Shown here piece by piece: positions 42,232-51,192 of a stretch of DNA of 64,000 nucleotides; the stretch's first letter is position 1; every line of letters begins with the position of its first letter. Location: contig JAPPJY010000057.1 of NCBI GenBank assembly GCA_028874335.1, forward strand, positions 24,741 to 88,740. The letters are read 5' to 3'. The position numbers and the translations under genes are program-made. This DNA comes from Gemmatimonadota bacterium (GTDB lineage Bacteria > Latescibacterota > UBA2968 > GCA-2709665). The notes beneath the pieces are model-generated. The model saw only the letters and a list, made by a program, of their open reading frames with translations, was not told the origin of the DNA and searched no databases.

Positions 42232-44196
42232 ATGAACCGCGAACCACGCGTCTGCGCGCCCGACGGGGTTGAGCGGGACGGTCTGACCCCGCGGGCCTTT
42301 CTGATAGGTATCGCACTGTGCGGGTTTCTGGGTGTGGTGCTGCCCTACAATCGCATGGTGATCCAGGGCCGGTGGCTGAACGCGTATTTCATAGACCGCG
42401 GGGCGTTGGTAATCCTTTTCCTGCTCGTCCTGTTCGCCAATCCGCTTCTTGCAACGCTAAGGAGACGATTCGCCCTGAATCGAGGCGAACTGCTGGCCAT
42501 CTACGTGATGTTTCTGTTTCTGCTGCCCGTCTCGCAAATGGTCAAGCACCTGATCTCGTACCTCACCGGCGTCACCTATTACGCTTCACCCGAGCGTCGC
42601 GATCTGGAGGCAGTATTGCCGAACATCGTCACCTGGACGGCGCCGCGGGACACCGAGGTCGTTCGGGGCCTCTACGAGGGGCTGCCCGACGGGGTCCCGG
42701 CACCGTGGGGGGCGTGGCTCGTCCCGCTCGTAAGCTGGGGCGCGTTTCTGCTGGCGCTTCTCGGGGTGCTGATCTGTCTGGCGGTAATCCTGCGGAAGCA
42801 GTGGGAGGACCACGAACGGTTCGCGTTTCCGATCATGCAGGTGCCCCTGGAGGTGAGCGAAACCCGAAGTGGAACGGTGGGACGGCTCTTCAGGAGCCGG
42901 CTGATGTGGGCGGGTTTCGCGATTCCGTTCGCGATCGGCTCGATCAACGCGCTGCACCACTATTTTCACACGATTCCCAGGATCGGCCTTGTCCACGATA
43001 TCTGGATTTTCGACGGTACGACGCCCTTGCGCCTCAGGATGCACTTCGCTATTCTGGGGTATTCCTATTTCGTGAATACGGACGTTAGCCTGAGCATCTG
43101 GGTGTTCAACGTAATCTCCAAGATTGTCCGGGGAGTACTGGCAATTCTGGGTGCGGAACGCTACAATGTCTCGGGTGTGGTGGGCCGGTTCAGTTCCCAG
43201 GGACACGCGTCGCTGGCCCTGATGGGCATGGGCTACATGGTGGTCCTGGCCGCGTACAGCTTATGGGTTGGGCGCGAACACCTGCGCCAGGTCGCTGCGA
43301 AAGCGCTGGGAAGACCATCAGCGGCGGACGATACAAAGGAGGTGATGTCCTACCGGGCCGCGGCGATCGGAATCGGCGGAGGAACCCTGTATCTGGGGTG
43401 CTGGCTGTACCAGGCCGGGATGTCTCCGCCTGTGATCCTGGTCTTGTTCGCCTCCTGTTTCATCGTGTTCCTGGTGATGGCGCGGATTGTGAGCGAGACC
43501 GGATTCGTCACCGCGTACTCGCCCATCAATCCCTCCGAGTTCGCCGTTTGCATGATCGGGTCTTCCGCGTTCGGCCCGTCCGGACTGGTGACGCTGGGGT
43601 TCGGCTACGCGTGGACGATGACCCGGACCAGTACGCTGATGCCCCGTGCTGCGGGCGCGCTGTTTCTTGCGCGCCGGTTCGCACGGCGGCGGGGCCTGGT
43701 CTGGGCCATGGGCCTTGCCCTCGCGGTGGGGCTGATCACGGCCAGCACGATGACGCTCAAGCTCGGCTATGCGCACGGCGGGCTGAATCTGGACCGGCAC
43801 TTTCTGGACTACGCGCGACTTCCGTTCGACGCCTTTGTCGGGCGGCGCATGCTGGAGCCGAGTCCGATCTTCACCAGAGGGTTTCTGTATCTGGGTCTGG
43901 GCGGCGCCATTGCGGCGTCATTGGCGGCGATGCGGGCGCGGTTCGTGTGGTGGCCCCTGCACCCCGTCGCGCTTCCCGTCAGCACAATTGCGTATACGGA
44001 TTACTTCTTTATCAATGTGTTTCTCGCCTGGGGAGTAAAAGACCTGGTATTGAGGTTCGGGGGCGCACAGCTGTACCGTTCGACCCGGCCGTTTTTCATG
44101 GGAATTATCCTCGGGGAGTCCGTCTGTACCGGGTTCTGGATCGCCGTGGATTACTTTACGGGGACGGTCTCGAATGCGTTTTTTCCATATGCGTAA
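42232..44196 (+). CDS. Polytopic membrane protein (DUF6785/DUF6784-like)
   Basis: The ATG at 42232 follows GGATCGGGG; another ATG at 42190 would add 14 residues. The 654-residue protein has a short soluble N-terminus and ~12-14 hydrophobic segments (FLIGIALCGFLGVVLPYN, LVILFLLVLFANPLL, LLALLGVLICLAVIL, VILVLFASCFIVFLVM, LYLGLGGAIAASLAAM). HERFAFPIMQVPLE and RHFLDYARLPFDAF are conserved-looking loops. I associate it, from memory of the pattern, with the DUF6785/DUF6784 membrane proteins found in Planctomycetes, Armatimonadetes and Latescibacterota, which resemble oligopeptide-transporter permeases. The transport substrate is unknown. Confidence 0.7.
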   Translation: MNREPRVCAPDGVERDGLTPRAFLIGIALCGFLGVVLPYNRMVIQGRWLNAYFIDRGALVILFLLVLFANPLLATLRRRFALNRGELLAIYVMFLFLLPVSQMVKHLISYLTGVTYYASPERRDLEAVLPNIVTWTAPRDTEVVRGLYEGLPDGVPAPWGAWLVPLVSWGAFLLALLGVLICLAVILRKQWEDHERFAFPIMQVPLEVSETRSGTVGRLFRSRLMWAGFAIPFAIGSINALHHYFHTIPRIGLVHDIWIFDGTTPLRLRMHFAILGYSYFVNTDVSLSIWVFNVISKIVRGVLAILGAERYNVSGVVGRFSSQGHASLALMGMGYMVVLAAYSLWVGREHLRQVAAKALGRPSAADDTKEVMSYRAAAIGIGGGTLYLGCWLYQAGMSPPVILVLFASCFIVFLVMARIVSETGFVTAYSPINPSEFAVCMIGSSAFGPSGLVTLGFGYAWTMTRTSTLMPRAAGALFLARRFARRRGLVWAMGLALAVGLITASTMTLKLGYAHGGLNLDRHFLDYARLPFDAFVGRRMLEPSPIFTRGFLYLGLGGAIAASLAAMRARFVWWPLHPVALPVSTIAYTDYFFINVFLAWGVKDLVLRFGGAQLYRSTRPFFMGIILGESVCTGFWIAVDYFTGTVSNAFFPYA

Positions 44197-44458
44197 GGGC
44201 GCAACAAGGAAAAAGGAAAAAGGAAAAAGGAAGAAGGAAGAGGACGTGGTAACTTTTTCGTACGAAACGTCCACAATCGGACTCGCGCAAGAATCAAAAG
44301 ACGTGATTTGCGCACGGGAGTGCGAGCCGGTTGGGTGAGGTTTGGACCTCTTATTTCTACCGGCTTACGTCTTCCCGCTTCATGCCGCGAATAAAAGCGC
44401 CCATTGCCACCACCGAATACTTGCTTCAGCGATAGGATGAACGATACGGAGGAAAGAA
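44197..44458. other. Intergenic region with GGAAAAA microsatellite
   Basis: It contains a purine-only tandem repeat of the AAAAAGG type at ~44206-44245, degenerating into GGAAGAAGGAAGAGG. The rest holds no recognisable gene or terminator. Confidence 0.5.
44206..44245 (+). repeat. AAAAAGG-type tandem repeat
   Basis: About five to six imperfect units, purine-only. It is just downstream of the membrane-protein stop codon. Confidence 0.7.
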
Positions 44459-45229
44459 GTGAAGTCAGAAAGAAAAGAGGAAGAGAGCGGCGGCGGAAAT
44501 TCGGGTGTCGAGCTGAACCAGACCTGGGATATGGGACGGCTGGTCGACCTCACCTGCGATTACTTCAACGGGATGCCGGTCGACATGACGGGAACCCTGC
44601 CGTCGTTCCATATGCGCGAACTCGACGAGGAAATGGAGGCCCTGTGCAGGGGTCGCGAGTACCGCAGCTACACGCAGGAGGTCCGGATGTGCGTGCAGGC
44701 CGGCAACTACCTGGAAACCGGAGCGCACCTCTATCCGGAGATGGAATCGGTTGCCGACGTCGGCCTGGATCGGCTGTTCGTGTCCGCGGTGGTGTTGCAT
44801 ATCCCCAGAGGCAAGGATGAAAAAGTGACCGCCGCTGACCTGGGCCTTGCTCTTGGAGAACTTGGAGAGAAAATCCATCCGGGGGACGCGATTCTGGTCG
44901 CCACGGGATACAACCGGTTCGGCAGCAATGACGTTCGCTGCGAACTGACGCCGCACTTCAGCTACGACGCGATCGACTGGGCGGTGAGTCAGCAACCTTC
45001 GATCCTGGCGTCGGACATGGCGAGTTGGCACGACGGGGAGGAAGAACCCAGTTTCTGGCCCATGCTGATGAGGTCCGGCGTTCTGGTGATCGGTTCGCTG
45101 ATGAACGTGGCGGAGATTGCCGTTCCCCGCATCCGGCTGATCGCCCTGCCGATGAAAATTCGAGGCGCGTGCGCGGCGCCCTGCCGGCTGATCGCCGTCC
45201 TTCCATCACAACGGACAGAAACCAGCTGA
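44459..45229 (+). CDS. Cyclase-family (kynurenine-formamidase-like) metal hydrolase
   Basis: GTG start with GGAGGAA seven bases upstream; an ATG 24 codons later (MGRLVDLT) is possible. The 256-residue product has the cyclase-family order: RLVDLTCDYFNGMP, the metal-site region AGNYLETGAHLYPEM, GDAILVATGYNRFG and the C-terminal LIALPMKIRGACAAPCRLIAV. The usual HxGTHxDxP motif is altered: GNYLETGAHLYPE keeps one His, with Glu where His or Asp are common. A changed metal set is therefore possible. Members hydrolyse formamides or cyclic amides. It probably shares a transcript with the following beta-propeller gene (61-base gap). Confidence 0.75.
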   Translation: MKSERKEEESGGGNSGVELNQTWDMGRLVDLTCDYFNGMPVDMTGTLPSFHMRELDEEMEALCRGREYRSYTQEVRMCVQAGNYLETGAHLYPEMESVADVGLDRLFVSAVVLHIPRGKDEKVTAADLGLALGELGEKIHPGDAILVATGYNRFGSNDVRCELTPHFSYDAIDWAVSQQPSILASDMASWHDGEEEPSFWPMLMRSGVLVIGSLMNVAEIAVPRIRLIALPMKIRGACAAPCRLIAVLPSQRTETS

Positions 45230-45290
45230 TCAACCGCGTAACGGCAAGGCGCACGCAGGCGAACACGAGTTTACACACGAGGAGGATGTC

Positions 45291-46421
45291 ATGAAGATTG
45301 AAAGAATCACCGCCCATCGGCTTCGGGAATGCGAAATCAGCATGGAGAAGTGGTCGCATTTTACGAAGTGGAAGGCGAGCGAAGACTGGATTGAAGACGA
45401 GGTCTTCGGCAGGAAGTGGATCTCTCCCACGTGCGTGTGCTACAACCCCACCGACGGCCTTGTCTACGTGGGGCTGACCGCGCTGGACAGGGACATCTTC
45501 TACTCATTCAACCCCGCGACGGATACGTGGACGTCTCTAAACTATCCCGGGGAACGGGACCGATACGGGAGCAAGATCCACCAGGGCCTGGAGGTGGACG
45601 ATGAGGGACGCGTGTACGCGGGGGTAGCCACGCTGGGAGACGCCGATATCTGGCCGAAAGCCACGGGCGGTCCGATCTTCCGATACGATCCCAGGAGCGG
45701 GGAGTACGAATTCCTGTGCATCCCGATCGAACACGACTACGTTCAGGGATTCGTGATGGACCGCCGCCGGGGCATCATCTACGGCGATACGTTTCCCGGA
45801 CGAAAGATGTTTCGATACGACATTGGAAGCGACAGCGCGCGCGTGCTGACCATGCTGGGCGACGTATCCACCGAGCATCTTGCGCTGGACGCGGACGGTG
45901 GCGCCTGGCACACGTACGAACTGATGCAATGGGCCGGGCGCTACCCACTTCTGCGATACGATCCTGACCGGGACGAGATCGATTTCACGAACGTGGACCT
46001 GCCGGACGTTTCGCCGGGAATCAAAGGGTCGAATCAGATGGATTCGTCGTTACTGACGGAGGACGGGACGATGTACATCGGCACGACCGCCGGGGCGCTC
46101 GTACAGGTGGATCACAGGGGTCCCGGGGTGAATGCGACGTATCTGGGAAAGCCCTATGTCGCGCCGCGCATGAAGGGACTGATCGAGGGTCCCGAGGGCC
46201 TGATCTACGGGGTCAGCGGGGGAGACTACGATACGCATTTCTTCACGTATGACCGCGAAACCGGGCGGTTCGACAACCTGGGGCCGATTCAGGATACGCA
46301 GGATGGGACGCGGTGCTGGCTGGCGCACCATATGTGCATGGTGGACGCGAAGACATTCATCGTGGCCGAATCGGACAACCACTTCCGCGCGAGTTTTCTG
46401 TTTAAGGTGGATCTCGCATAG
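45291..46421 (+). CDS. Beta-propeller protein (NHL/SMP-30-like)
   Basis: GGAGG lies five bases before the ATG. The 376-residue cytoplasmic protein has no signal peptide. It consists of repeated four-stranded units of the form YNPTDGLVYVGLTAL...YSFNPATDTWTSL, VDDEGRVYAGVATL...FRYDPRSGEYEF and EGPEGLIYGVSGG...FTYDRETGRFDNLG, about six to seven blades. No active-site residues can be assigned. The paired position after the cyclase gene suggests it acts on, or senses, the same compound. Its first 12 residues (MKIERITAHRLR) resemble the start of enolase-superfamily proteins, which may be coincidence. Confidence 0.65.
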   Translation: MKIERITAHRLRECEISMEKWSHFTKWKASEDWIEDEVFGRKWISPTCVCYNPTDGLVYVGLTALDRDIFYSFNPATDTWTSLNYPGERDRYGSKIHQGLEVDDEGRVYAGVATLGDADIWPKATGGPIFRYDPRSGEYEFLCIPIEHDYVQGFVMDRRRGIIYGDTFPGRKMFRYDIGSDSARVLTMLGDVSTEHLALDADGGAWHTYELMQWAGRYPLLRYDPDRDEIDFTNVDLPDVSPGIKGSNQMDSSLLTEDGTMYIGTTAGALVQVDHRGPGVNATYLGKPYVAPRMKGLIEGPEGLIYGVSGGDYDTHFFTYDRETGRFDNLGPIQDTQDGTRCWLAHHMCMVDAKTFIVAESDNHFRASFLFKVDLA

Positions 46422-46495
46422 ACGCCGAAAAGGCCAATCGCAGGCCTGTTCCCGGATCGAACTCCACGCGGATTGATAGGGTTGGTGAGAAACGG

Positions 46496-47047
46496 ATGGC
46501 ACTGATTGCAATAGGCGGATTTCCGGGCGCCGGGAAGACGACGATATGCCGGAGGCTTTGCAACGAGTTCAATCTGCCCTGCCTGAGCTCGGATTCCATC
46601 GGTCGAACGATCGAACGTTCGCAGGGAATCGGGGAAGGGCGGATTGAGTCGTACCGGGTTGCGTACGACGTGCTGTTCCGCCTCTGCGAGGATTTCATCC
46701 AATCATCTGTCACCGTGGTTCTGGACCTGACCCTGGGGTGGGACTTCCAGTGGCGGAAACTGGACGGCATTCTGGAACGGCATCCGCGGACCTTGTTCCT
46801 GCCCGTCGTTCTCCGATGCTCACACGAGTTGTGTATGGAGCGGCTGGAGGCGCGTCACAGGGCGAATCCGGGGGTTTACGCGTCGCCGGACTACTTCAGG
46901 AATGAGCAGAAGGTCCGCAATATCTGGCAATACCTGCGTGAACTGGATCGACCGGAGGCGCATTACGTCGATGCCAGCGACGACGAGGATCAGGTATATA
47001 ATCAAGTAAAACAGTATGTTACAGGCAAAATAGAGGATCGGGAATAA
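46496..47047 (+). CDS. P-loop ATPase/kinase (AAA_33 zeta-toxin-like fold)
   Basis: A 183-residue small kinase-like protein with Walker A GGFPGAGKTT (~7-16), a SSDSIGRT switch, VVLDLTLGWDFQ in the Walker B position, and a lid helix rich in Arg (MERLEARHRANPG). This pattern fits the AAA_33 group, which phosphorylates small molecules, sugars or RNA ends. No antitoxin-like partner is adjacent, so a toxin-antitoxin role is not supported. A perfect hairpin lies after the gene. Confidence 0.8.
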   Translation: MALIAIGGFPGAGKTTICRRLCNEFNLPCLSSDSIGRTIERSQGIGEGRIESYRVAYDVLFRLCEDFIQSSVTVVLDLTLGWDFQWRKLDGILERHPRTLFLPVVLRCSHELCMERLEARHRANPGVYASPDYFRNEQKVRNIWQYLRELDRPEAHYVDASDDEDQVYNQVKQYVTGKIEDRE

Positions 47048-47070
47048 ATCGATTGAGCATTTCATCCACG

Positions 47071-47087
47071 GCGCGATTATATCGCGC
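47071..47087. repeat. Palindrome GCGCGAT-TAT-ATCGCGC
   Basis: A perfect 7-bp stem with a three-base loop between the kinase-like gene and the MscS gene. No T-run follows, so it is a weak or factor-dependent terminator at most, or an operator for mscS. Confidence 0.45.
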
Positions 47088-47162
47088 GGGAGAATTCGGG
47101 ACGTCACCGGGATTCATGGACGGACATCAGGTGATTTCTCAACTCACGAGAGGAGTTTAAGA

Positions 47163-48110
47163 ATGCGCGAAAGGGTTGCGTCCTGGCTGAACAACGTAAA
47201 TGGATGGATTGACGGCAATGTTCCTGCGTTCGTGGGAGACCTGATTACGCCTTTCGTGGTGCTGGTCGCCATCGTGATTGCGTACAAGATCATCAAGCGG
47301 ATCGTCTTTCGCGCCATGCAGCACGATCGTCGCGATGATTCGGAAGTGCGCCAGGTTCAATCGATGCTGAAGTACTCCTTTATGCTTCTCGGCGTAATCT
47401 TCGTGATTGTCAGCTTTTCCGGATCGCTGGCCGCCATGGGGATGAGCGCTGCCTTTATCAGTATGGTACTCGGATGGTCCCTGCAGCGACCCGTCACGGG
47501 CATTGCCGCGTGGATCATGGTGATGATCAAACGACCGTTCGAAATCGGCGACCGGATTATCATCCAGGGCGTCAGAGGCGACGTGCTGGATATCAGTCCG
47601 ACGCATATTCTGTTGGGGGAGGTGGGCGGAACCATCGGGGGGGAGGAATCATCCAATCGAGGCATACTTATTCCCAACGCGGTACTCTTCGATCAGATGG
47701 TCATCAACTACGCGGTTTCGGAGGAGGCCAAACATATTCTGGATGAAGTGCCGGTGCGTATCTCCTACGACTCGGACTACCGGCTGGCCGAACAGACCCT
47801 CATCGACTGCGCCGCCGAAGTGACCCGGGACATCATCGAAGAAACCGGGCAGTTGCCGTTCACCCGCGCGGAGTTTTTCGATTCCGGCGTATTCATGCGC
47901 CTGCGATACAAGTCGATAGCGGTCGAGCGACAACGGATTTCAAGCGAGATCGTCGGAAAAATCGTCGAGGCTTTCAGTCAGAGCGATCAGCTGGGATTCG
48001 CCTATCCACGCGCCTCCATCGAATACCGCTCAGGCGGAGACCGTTCGCTGCCCCCCATGTTCAAAGTCGTGGATCTGCCAATGGAGAAAGGGACGGCGCA
48101 GGGCGGGTGA
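47163..48110 (+). CDS. Mechanosensitive channel, MscS family
   Basis: A 315-residue protein; GAGAGGAG lies seven bases upstream. Three hydrophobic segments occur: ~26-45 (LITPFVVLVAIVIAYKI), ~68-85 (YSFMLLGVIFVIVSFSGSL) and a pore-lining TM3 with small-residue packing (MGMSAAFISMVLGWSLQRPVTG). The beta domain follows with KRPFEIGDRIIIQGVRGDVLDI and LIPNAVLFDQMVINYA. The C-terminal alpha/beta domain is present, giving a near-normal MscS length. It opens on membrane tension to release solutes on hypo-osmotic shock. It converges on the minus-strand ion-transport operon. Confidence 0.93.
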   Translation: MRERVASWLNNVNGWIDGNVPAFVGDLITPFVVLVAIVIAYKIIKRIVFRAMQHDRRDDSEVRQVQSMLKYSFMLLGVIFVIVSFSGSLAAMGMSAAFISMVLGWSLQRPVTGIAAWIMVMIKRPFEIGDRIIIQGVRGDVLDISPTHILLGEVGGTIGGEESSNRGILIPNAVLFDQMVINYAVSEEAKHILDEVPVRISYDSDYRLAEQTLIDCAAEVTRDIIEETGQLPFTRAEFFDSGVFMRLRYKSIAVERQRISSEIVGKIVEAFSQSDQLGFAYPRASIEYRSGGDRSLPPMFKVVDLPMEKGTAQGG

Positions 48111-48138
48111 ATTCCGGCGAACATGTCCGGACAGGTAC

Positions 48139-49719
48139 CTAATGCTGATCGCCGTACGTGTCGGCGAAATTGACCAGTTTGTCCTTGAGGCGCCTGGAAT
48201 AGGTCACGAAATTCGAAATCGTCCCGGCGTCGGCGCGATCCGGTTCCGCCAGCAAAGGAAGCAGTTCTCCGTCGATCTCGTCCAGCAGCCGCTGCAGGTC
48301 GCCGGCTCTCGCTTCGACTTTGGCGTTGGTCTTCCCCGCCTGCATCCTGTGGATTTCCTCGAACAGGGCCAGCGTCTCGCTGGATAGCTTTCTTACCATC
48401 AACAAAACGTCACTCTCCAGCTCGACGAAGTGTTCGGTAAGGGCTTTCTTTGTGTTGAAGATGTCGTCGATTGAATCGTAAATCTGAAACAGATAGTCGA
48501 ACTGCCTGTGCATCTTGAGCAGTTCCCTGGATTCCTTTTCGTGTTTCACCGACGCCACGGCCCTTGAGAAATACCCGACGTACTCTTTTTCCAGGAAGCC
48601 GATGTATTCGATTCGCCGCGCGGATGCGTCATAAATGCTGCGGTAGTTGGATTCGATGCTGAGTGTGACCAGATTGTAACTCTCCTGCAGAACGGACAGG
48701 AGATCGCCGAGGTTTCGGCGCAGACCGGAGGTTACCTTCTTGAAGGCGTCACGTTCATCGAACGCGGGAACGGGCAGACGCGCGAAATCGAGCTTGTCCT
48801 CGCCGAGCAGCACATTGACAAGCTTGACGAACGGTTTGATGAGCAGGACGAAGATCAGACTCGTTGCGACGTTGAAGACGAGGTGGATGTTCGCAAGTGC
48901 GATCGCAGGATTGTTGTCGAACGCGTTCAGTTTGCCGCCAAAGATGAACAGCGCCGGCAGAAATATCAATACGCCGCCGACGTTGAATATGAAATGACTG
49001 AGCGCCGTTTTTTTGGCGGCCGAGTCCATATTCAACATCGCGATCAGCGCCGTTGCGGTCGTCCCGATGTTTGCCCCCATGATCAGCGGAACGGCGTTTT
49101 CAAGGCCCAACAGTCCCTGCTGTACGAAGACGATCGCCAGCCCGGTCGTCACGGAACTGGACTGAACTGCGGCCGTAAAGAGGCCGCCGATGAGAATCGC
49201 GAGCAACGGGTTCTGAGGCTGCAGCAGATAGTTCTTCAGCGCGGGCTCATTCTGCAGGGGTTCGAGAGACGAGGAGATGAGATTGAGGCTGAAAAAGACG
49301 AAGCCGAAATAGAAGATCGACTTGCCGAAGATGGAAACCCTGGAGCGCACGAAAGACAGCGCAAAGCCGAGAATGATAAATACCGGCGCGAAGGCCGTCA
49401 GCTTGAACGCGACGAGTTGAGCGGTAATGGTTGTACCCACGTTCGCTCCGAAGACGACGCCGACGCTGTTCCGGAACGTGAGCACGCCGGCGTTCACGAG
49501 ACTGACGACGATAACCGAAGTCGCGGAACTGGACTGGATCACGGCTGTGACCAGTGCGCCGATGAGTACGCCCAATATGGGGATCCGGGTTGCTCTGGCC
49601 AGGAATTTTCTGAATCTTTCTCCGGAGATCTGTTCGATTTCGGTCGAGAAGTTCTCCAGGCCGAAGACGAACAGGATGATCGCCGTGAGACCGGCCATGA
49701 TCACGGGTATGTATTCCAT
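48139..49719 (-). CDS. Na+/phosphate cotransporter with C-terminal PhoU-like domain
   Basis: A 526-residue protein of the PNaS family. Two inverted QSSSxTS repeats mark the transport core (VIQSSSATSVIVVSLVNAG and AVQSSSVTTGLAIVFVQQG), each followed by GANxGTT. About eight to nine membrane segments end near residue 310. The remainder (~320-526) is a helical PhoU-like regulatory domain. AGAGGA precedes the ATG. It is the last gene of the long minus-strand operon, 61 bases after the PulE-like gene. The family usually moves inorganic phosphate with sodium and may export under some conditions. Confidence 0.93.
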   Translation of the reverse strand: MEYIPVIMAGLTAIILFVFGLENFSTEIEQISGERFRKFLARATRIPILGVLIGALVTAVIQSSSATSVIVVSLVNAGVLTFRNSVGVVFGANVGTTITAQLVAFKLTAFAPVFIILGFALSFVRSRVSIFGKSIFYFGFVFFSLNLISSSLEPLQNEPALKNYLLQPQNPLLAILIGGLFTAAVQSSSVTTGLAIVFVQQGLLGLENAVPLIMGANIGTTATALIAMLNMDSAAKKTALSHFIFNVGGVLIFLPALFIFGGKLNAFDNNPAIALANIHLVFNVATSLIFVLLIKPFVKLVNVLLGEDKLDFARLPVPAFDERDAFKKVTSGLRRNLGDLLSVLQESYNLVTLSIESNYRSIYDASARRIEYIGFLEKEYVGYFSRAVASVKHEKESRELLKMHRQFDYLFQIYDSIDDIFNTKKALTEHFVELESDVLLMVRKLSSETLALFEEIHRMQAGKTNAKVEARAGDLQRLLDEIDGELLPLLAEPDRADAGTISNFVTYSRRLKDKLVNFADTYGDQH

Positions 49720-49780
49720 GTTTTTCCTCTTCGCCCTTACCTGTTAATACACGTGGTTGTCTGCCGGAACACCTGTCCCG

Positions 49781-51190
49781 TTAAGGGAAAAACGCGATGA
49801 CTTCATCGGGCGTTGCTTCGCCGTCTCGCACCGCTTTTCGCAGGGCCGCCGTCAGGCTTTCCGGCCCATCCGGCGGACGGGGCGGACAATCCCGGCTGCC
49901 GGCAATCCACGTTGCGATTTCCGTTCCCGCCGTCCACAGCCCGTACACCTGGCGGCTCCCCGAGAAGCCGTCTCCGCACGCCTGACACCCCACCGCCATG
50001 CCGACCTGAATCCCTTCCTCGATTCCGATGCGCTCAGCTTCGTCCGGACTGATCGGCCGCCTCCGTGAACATTCGGTACACAGCCGACGGACAACCGCTT
50101 TCTCCACGGCGCCAAGGAAGGCGCGACCCAGGGCGGTCGCGTCAATTTCAAATTCAGCCAGCTTTCTCAGGGCGTCCTGCAGGTTGGCCGCGCTTACCTG
50201 AGCGAGCACGACGGCGCCGCCGCGCACCCCCTCCACAAGCGCCCTGGCTTCAGCGGCGTCGCGGACGTCATCCACAACAAGGACGTTTGGGCTCATCCGA
50301 AACGCGGTCCGCCAGAGTTCCTCCGCATTCGACTCCCCGGTGTCTCGCAGATCCAGCTGAATAAGCTGCTCCGCCCTGAACCCCGTTCTGTGGTCGACAC
50401 ATACGACGAGCCTGCCCGATTCCGCCCACTCGCGCGCCATAGTAATCCGGTTTCGGTCGTCCTCCGGCGTTCCGGAGCCAATCTGAAGAATCAGCCCCGG
50501 CCGCGACACGAAATCCTGTCGGATTCGCTTCGTCTGGTCCGATGTATAGCCCAGGTTCTCCAGCGACGAATTCTCACAGCCGGTGAAGAGATGAATATGG
50601 AAATGGGAACCGAGGGCCGTCGGAATTTCAGTCAGACGCATCTGGCACGCCGGTTCAACCCACGATCTGCTGAGCATATCTTCACGGATTCCCGACGTGC
50701 CCCCTTCTTTCAGGTCCGTTAGTCCCGTCAGCCAGGCGACCAATGGTTCCCGCAGGCAGGCTTCGAAGCGGGCTACCTCACGACAGCGGCCGACGTTGTA
50801 AAGCAGTCTCATACCCTCGTGCAGAGGATCCAGGTGGACGTCGCGTGCACCCGCACGCAGGGCGTCCTGCAACACCCGTTCCCCGATTTCAGCCACCTGT
50901 TCGCCAGTGTCGTTTCCGCTAACGTCGGTCATCACCGCCCAGGATTGCTTCTCCAGTTTTCCGGCGAAGAATGACAGCCATTTCTCAACGACCTCCCTGA
51001 GCAGACGGCGGTCCTTTTCGAGCTCTCCGGCATACCGCCTGACTTCATCGGGCGGAAACCACAGGCGCCGGTCGATTTTCTCCCCCTTGAGGGTCTTGTC
51101 CAGGACGCGGCGATAGATCTCAGGACGGCTCAAGCCCAGCATTTCCACGGCTTCATCCAGGGAGATGTGCCCGCCTTCAGGACGGTCCAT
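49781..51190 (-). CDS. Degenerate GspE/PulE-like ATPase with N-terminal MerR/excisionase-type HTH
   Basis: The start at 51190 is chosen because GGGAGG sits seven bases upstream; the ATG at 51196 overlaps the mscS stop but leaves no room for that Shine-Dalgarno. Residues ~7-60 form a winged-helix domain of the excisionase/MerR type (SLDEAVEMLGLSRPEIYRRVL, LWFPPDEVRRYAGEL). Residues ~90-430 follow the GspE/PulE/PilB layout (DALRAGARDVHLDP, ELWRTAFRMSPNVLVVDDVRDAAEA, VEKAVVRRLCTEC...CQACGDGF). The Walker A position reads QIGSGTPEDDRNR instead of GPTGSGKTT, so ATP hydrolysis is unlikely. The zinc tetracysteine is kept. No secretion or pilus genes are nearby; it sits between MscS and the Na/Pi transporter. 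A regulatory role is inference. Confidence 0.75.
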   Translation of the reverse strand: MDRPEGGHISLDEAVEMLGLSRPEIYRRVLDKTLKGEKIDRRLWFPPDEVRRYAGELEKDRRLLREVVEKWLSFFAGKLEKQSWAVMTDVSGNDTGEQVAEIGERVLQDALRAGARDVHLDPLHEGMRLLYNVGRCREVARFEACLREPLVAWLTGLTDLKEGGTSGIREDMLSRSWVEPACQMRLTEIPTALGSHFHIHLFTGCENSSLENLGYTSDQTKRIRQDFVSRPGLILQIGSGTPEDDRNRITMAREWAESGRLVVCVDHRTGFRAEQLIQLDLRDTGESNAEELWRTAFRMSPNVLVVDDVRDAAEARALVEGVRGGAVVLAQVSAANLQDALRKLAEFEIDATALGRAFLGAVEKAVVRRLCTECSRRRPISPDEAERIGIEEGIQVGMAVGCQACGDGFSGSRQVYGLWTAGTEIATWIAGSRDCPPRPPDGPESLTAALRKAVRDGEATPDEVIAFFP

Positions 51191-51192
51191 GC

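Noticed and set aside
46496..47047. Zeta-type toxin of a toxin-antitoxin pair
   Set aside because: The fold fits, but there is no adjacent antitoxin-like gene and no toxin-specific motif is visible.
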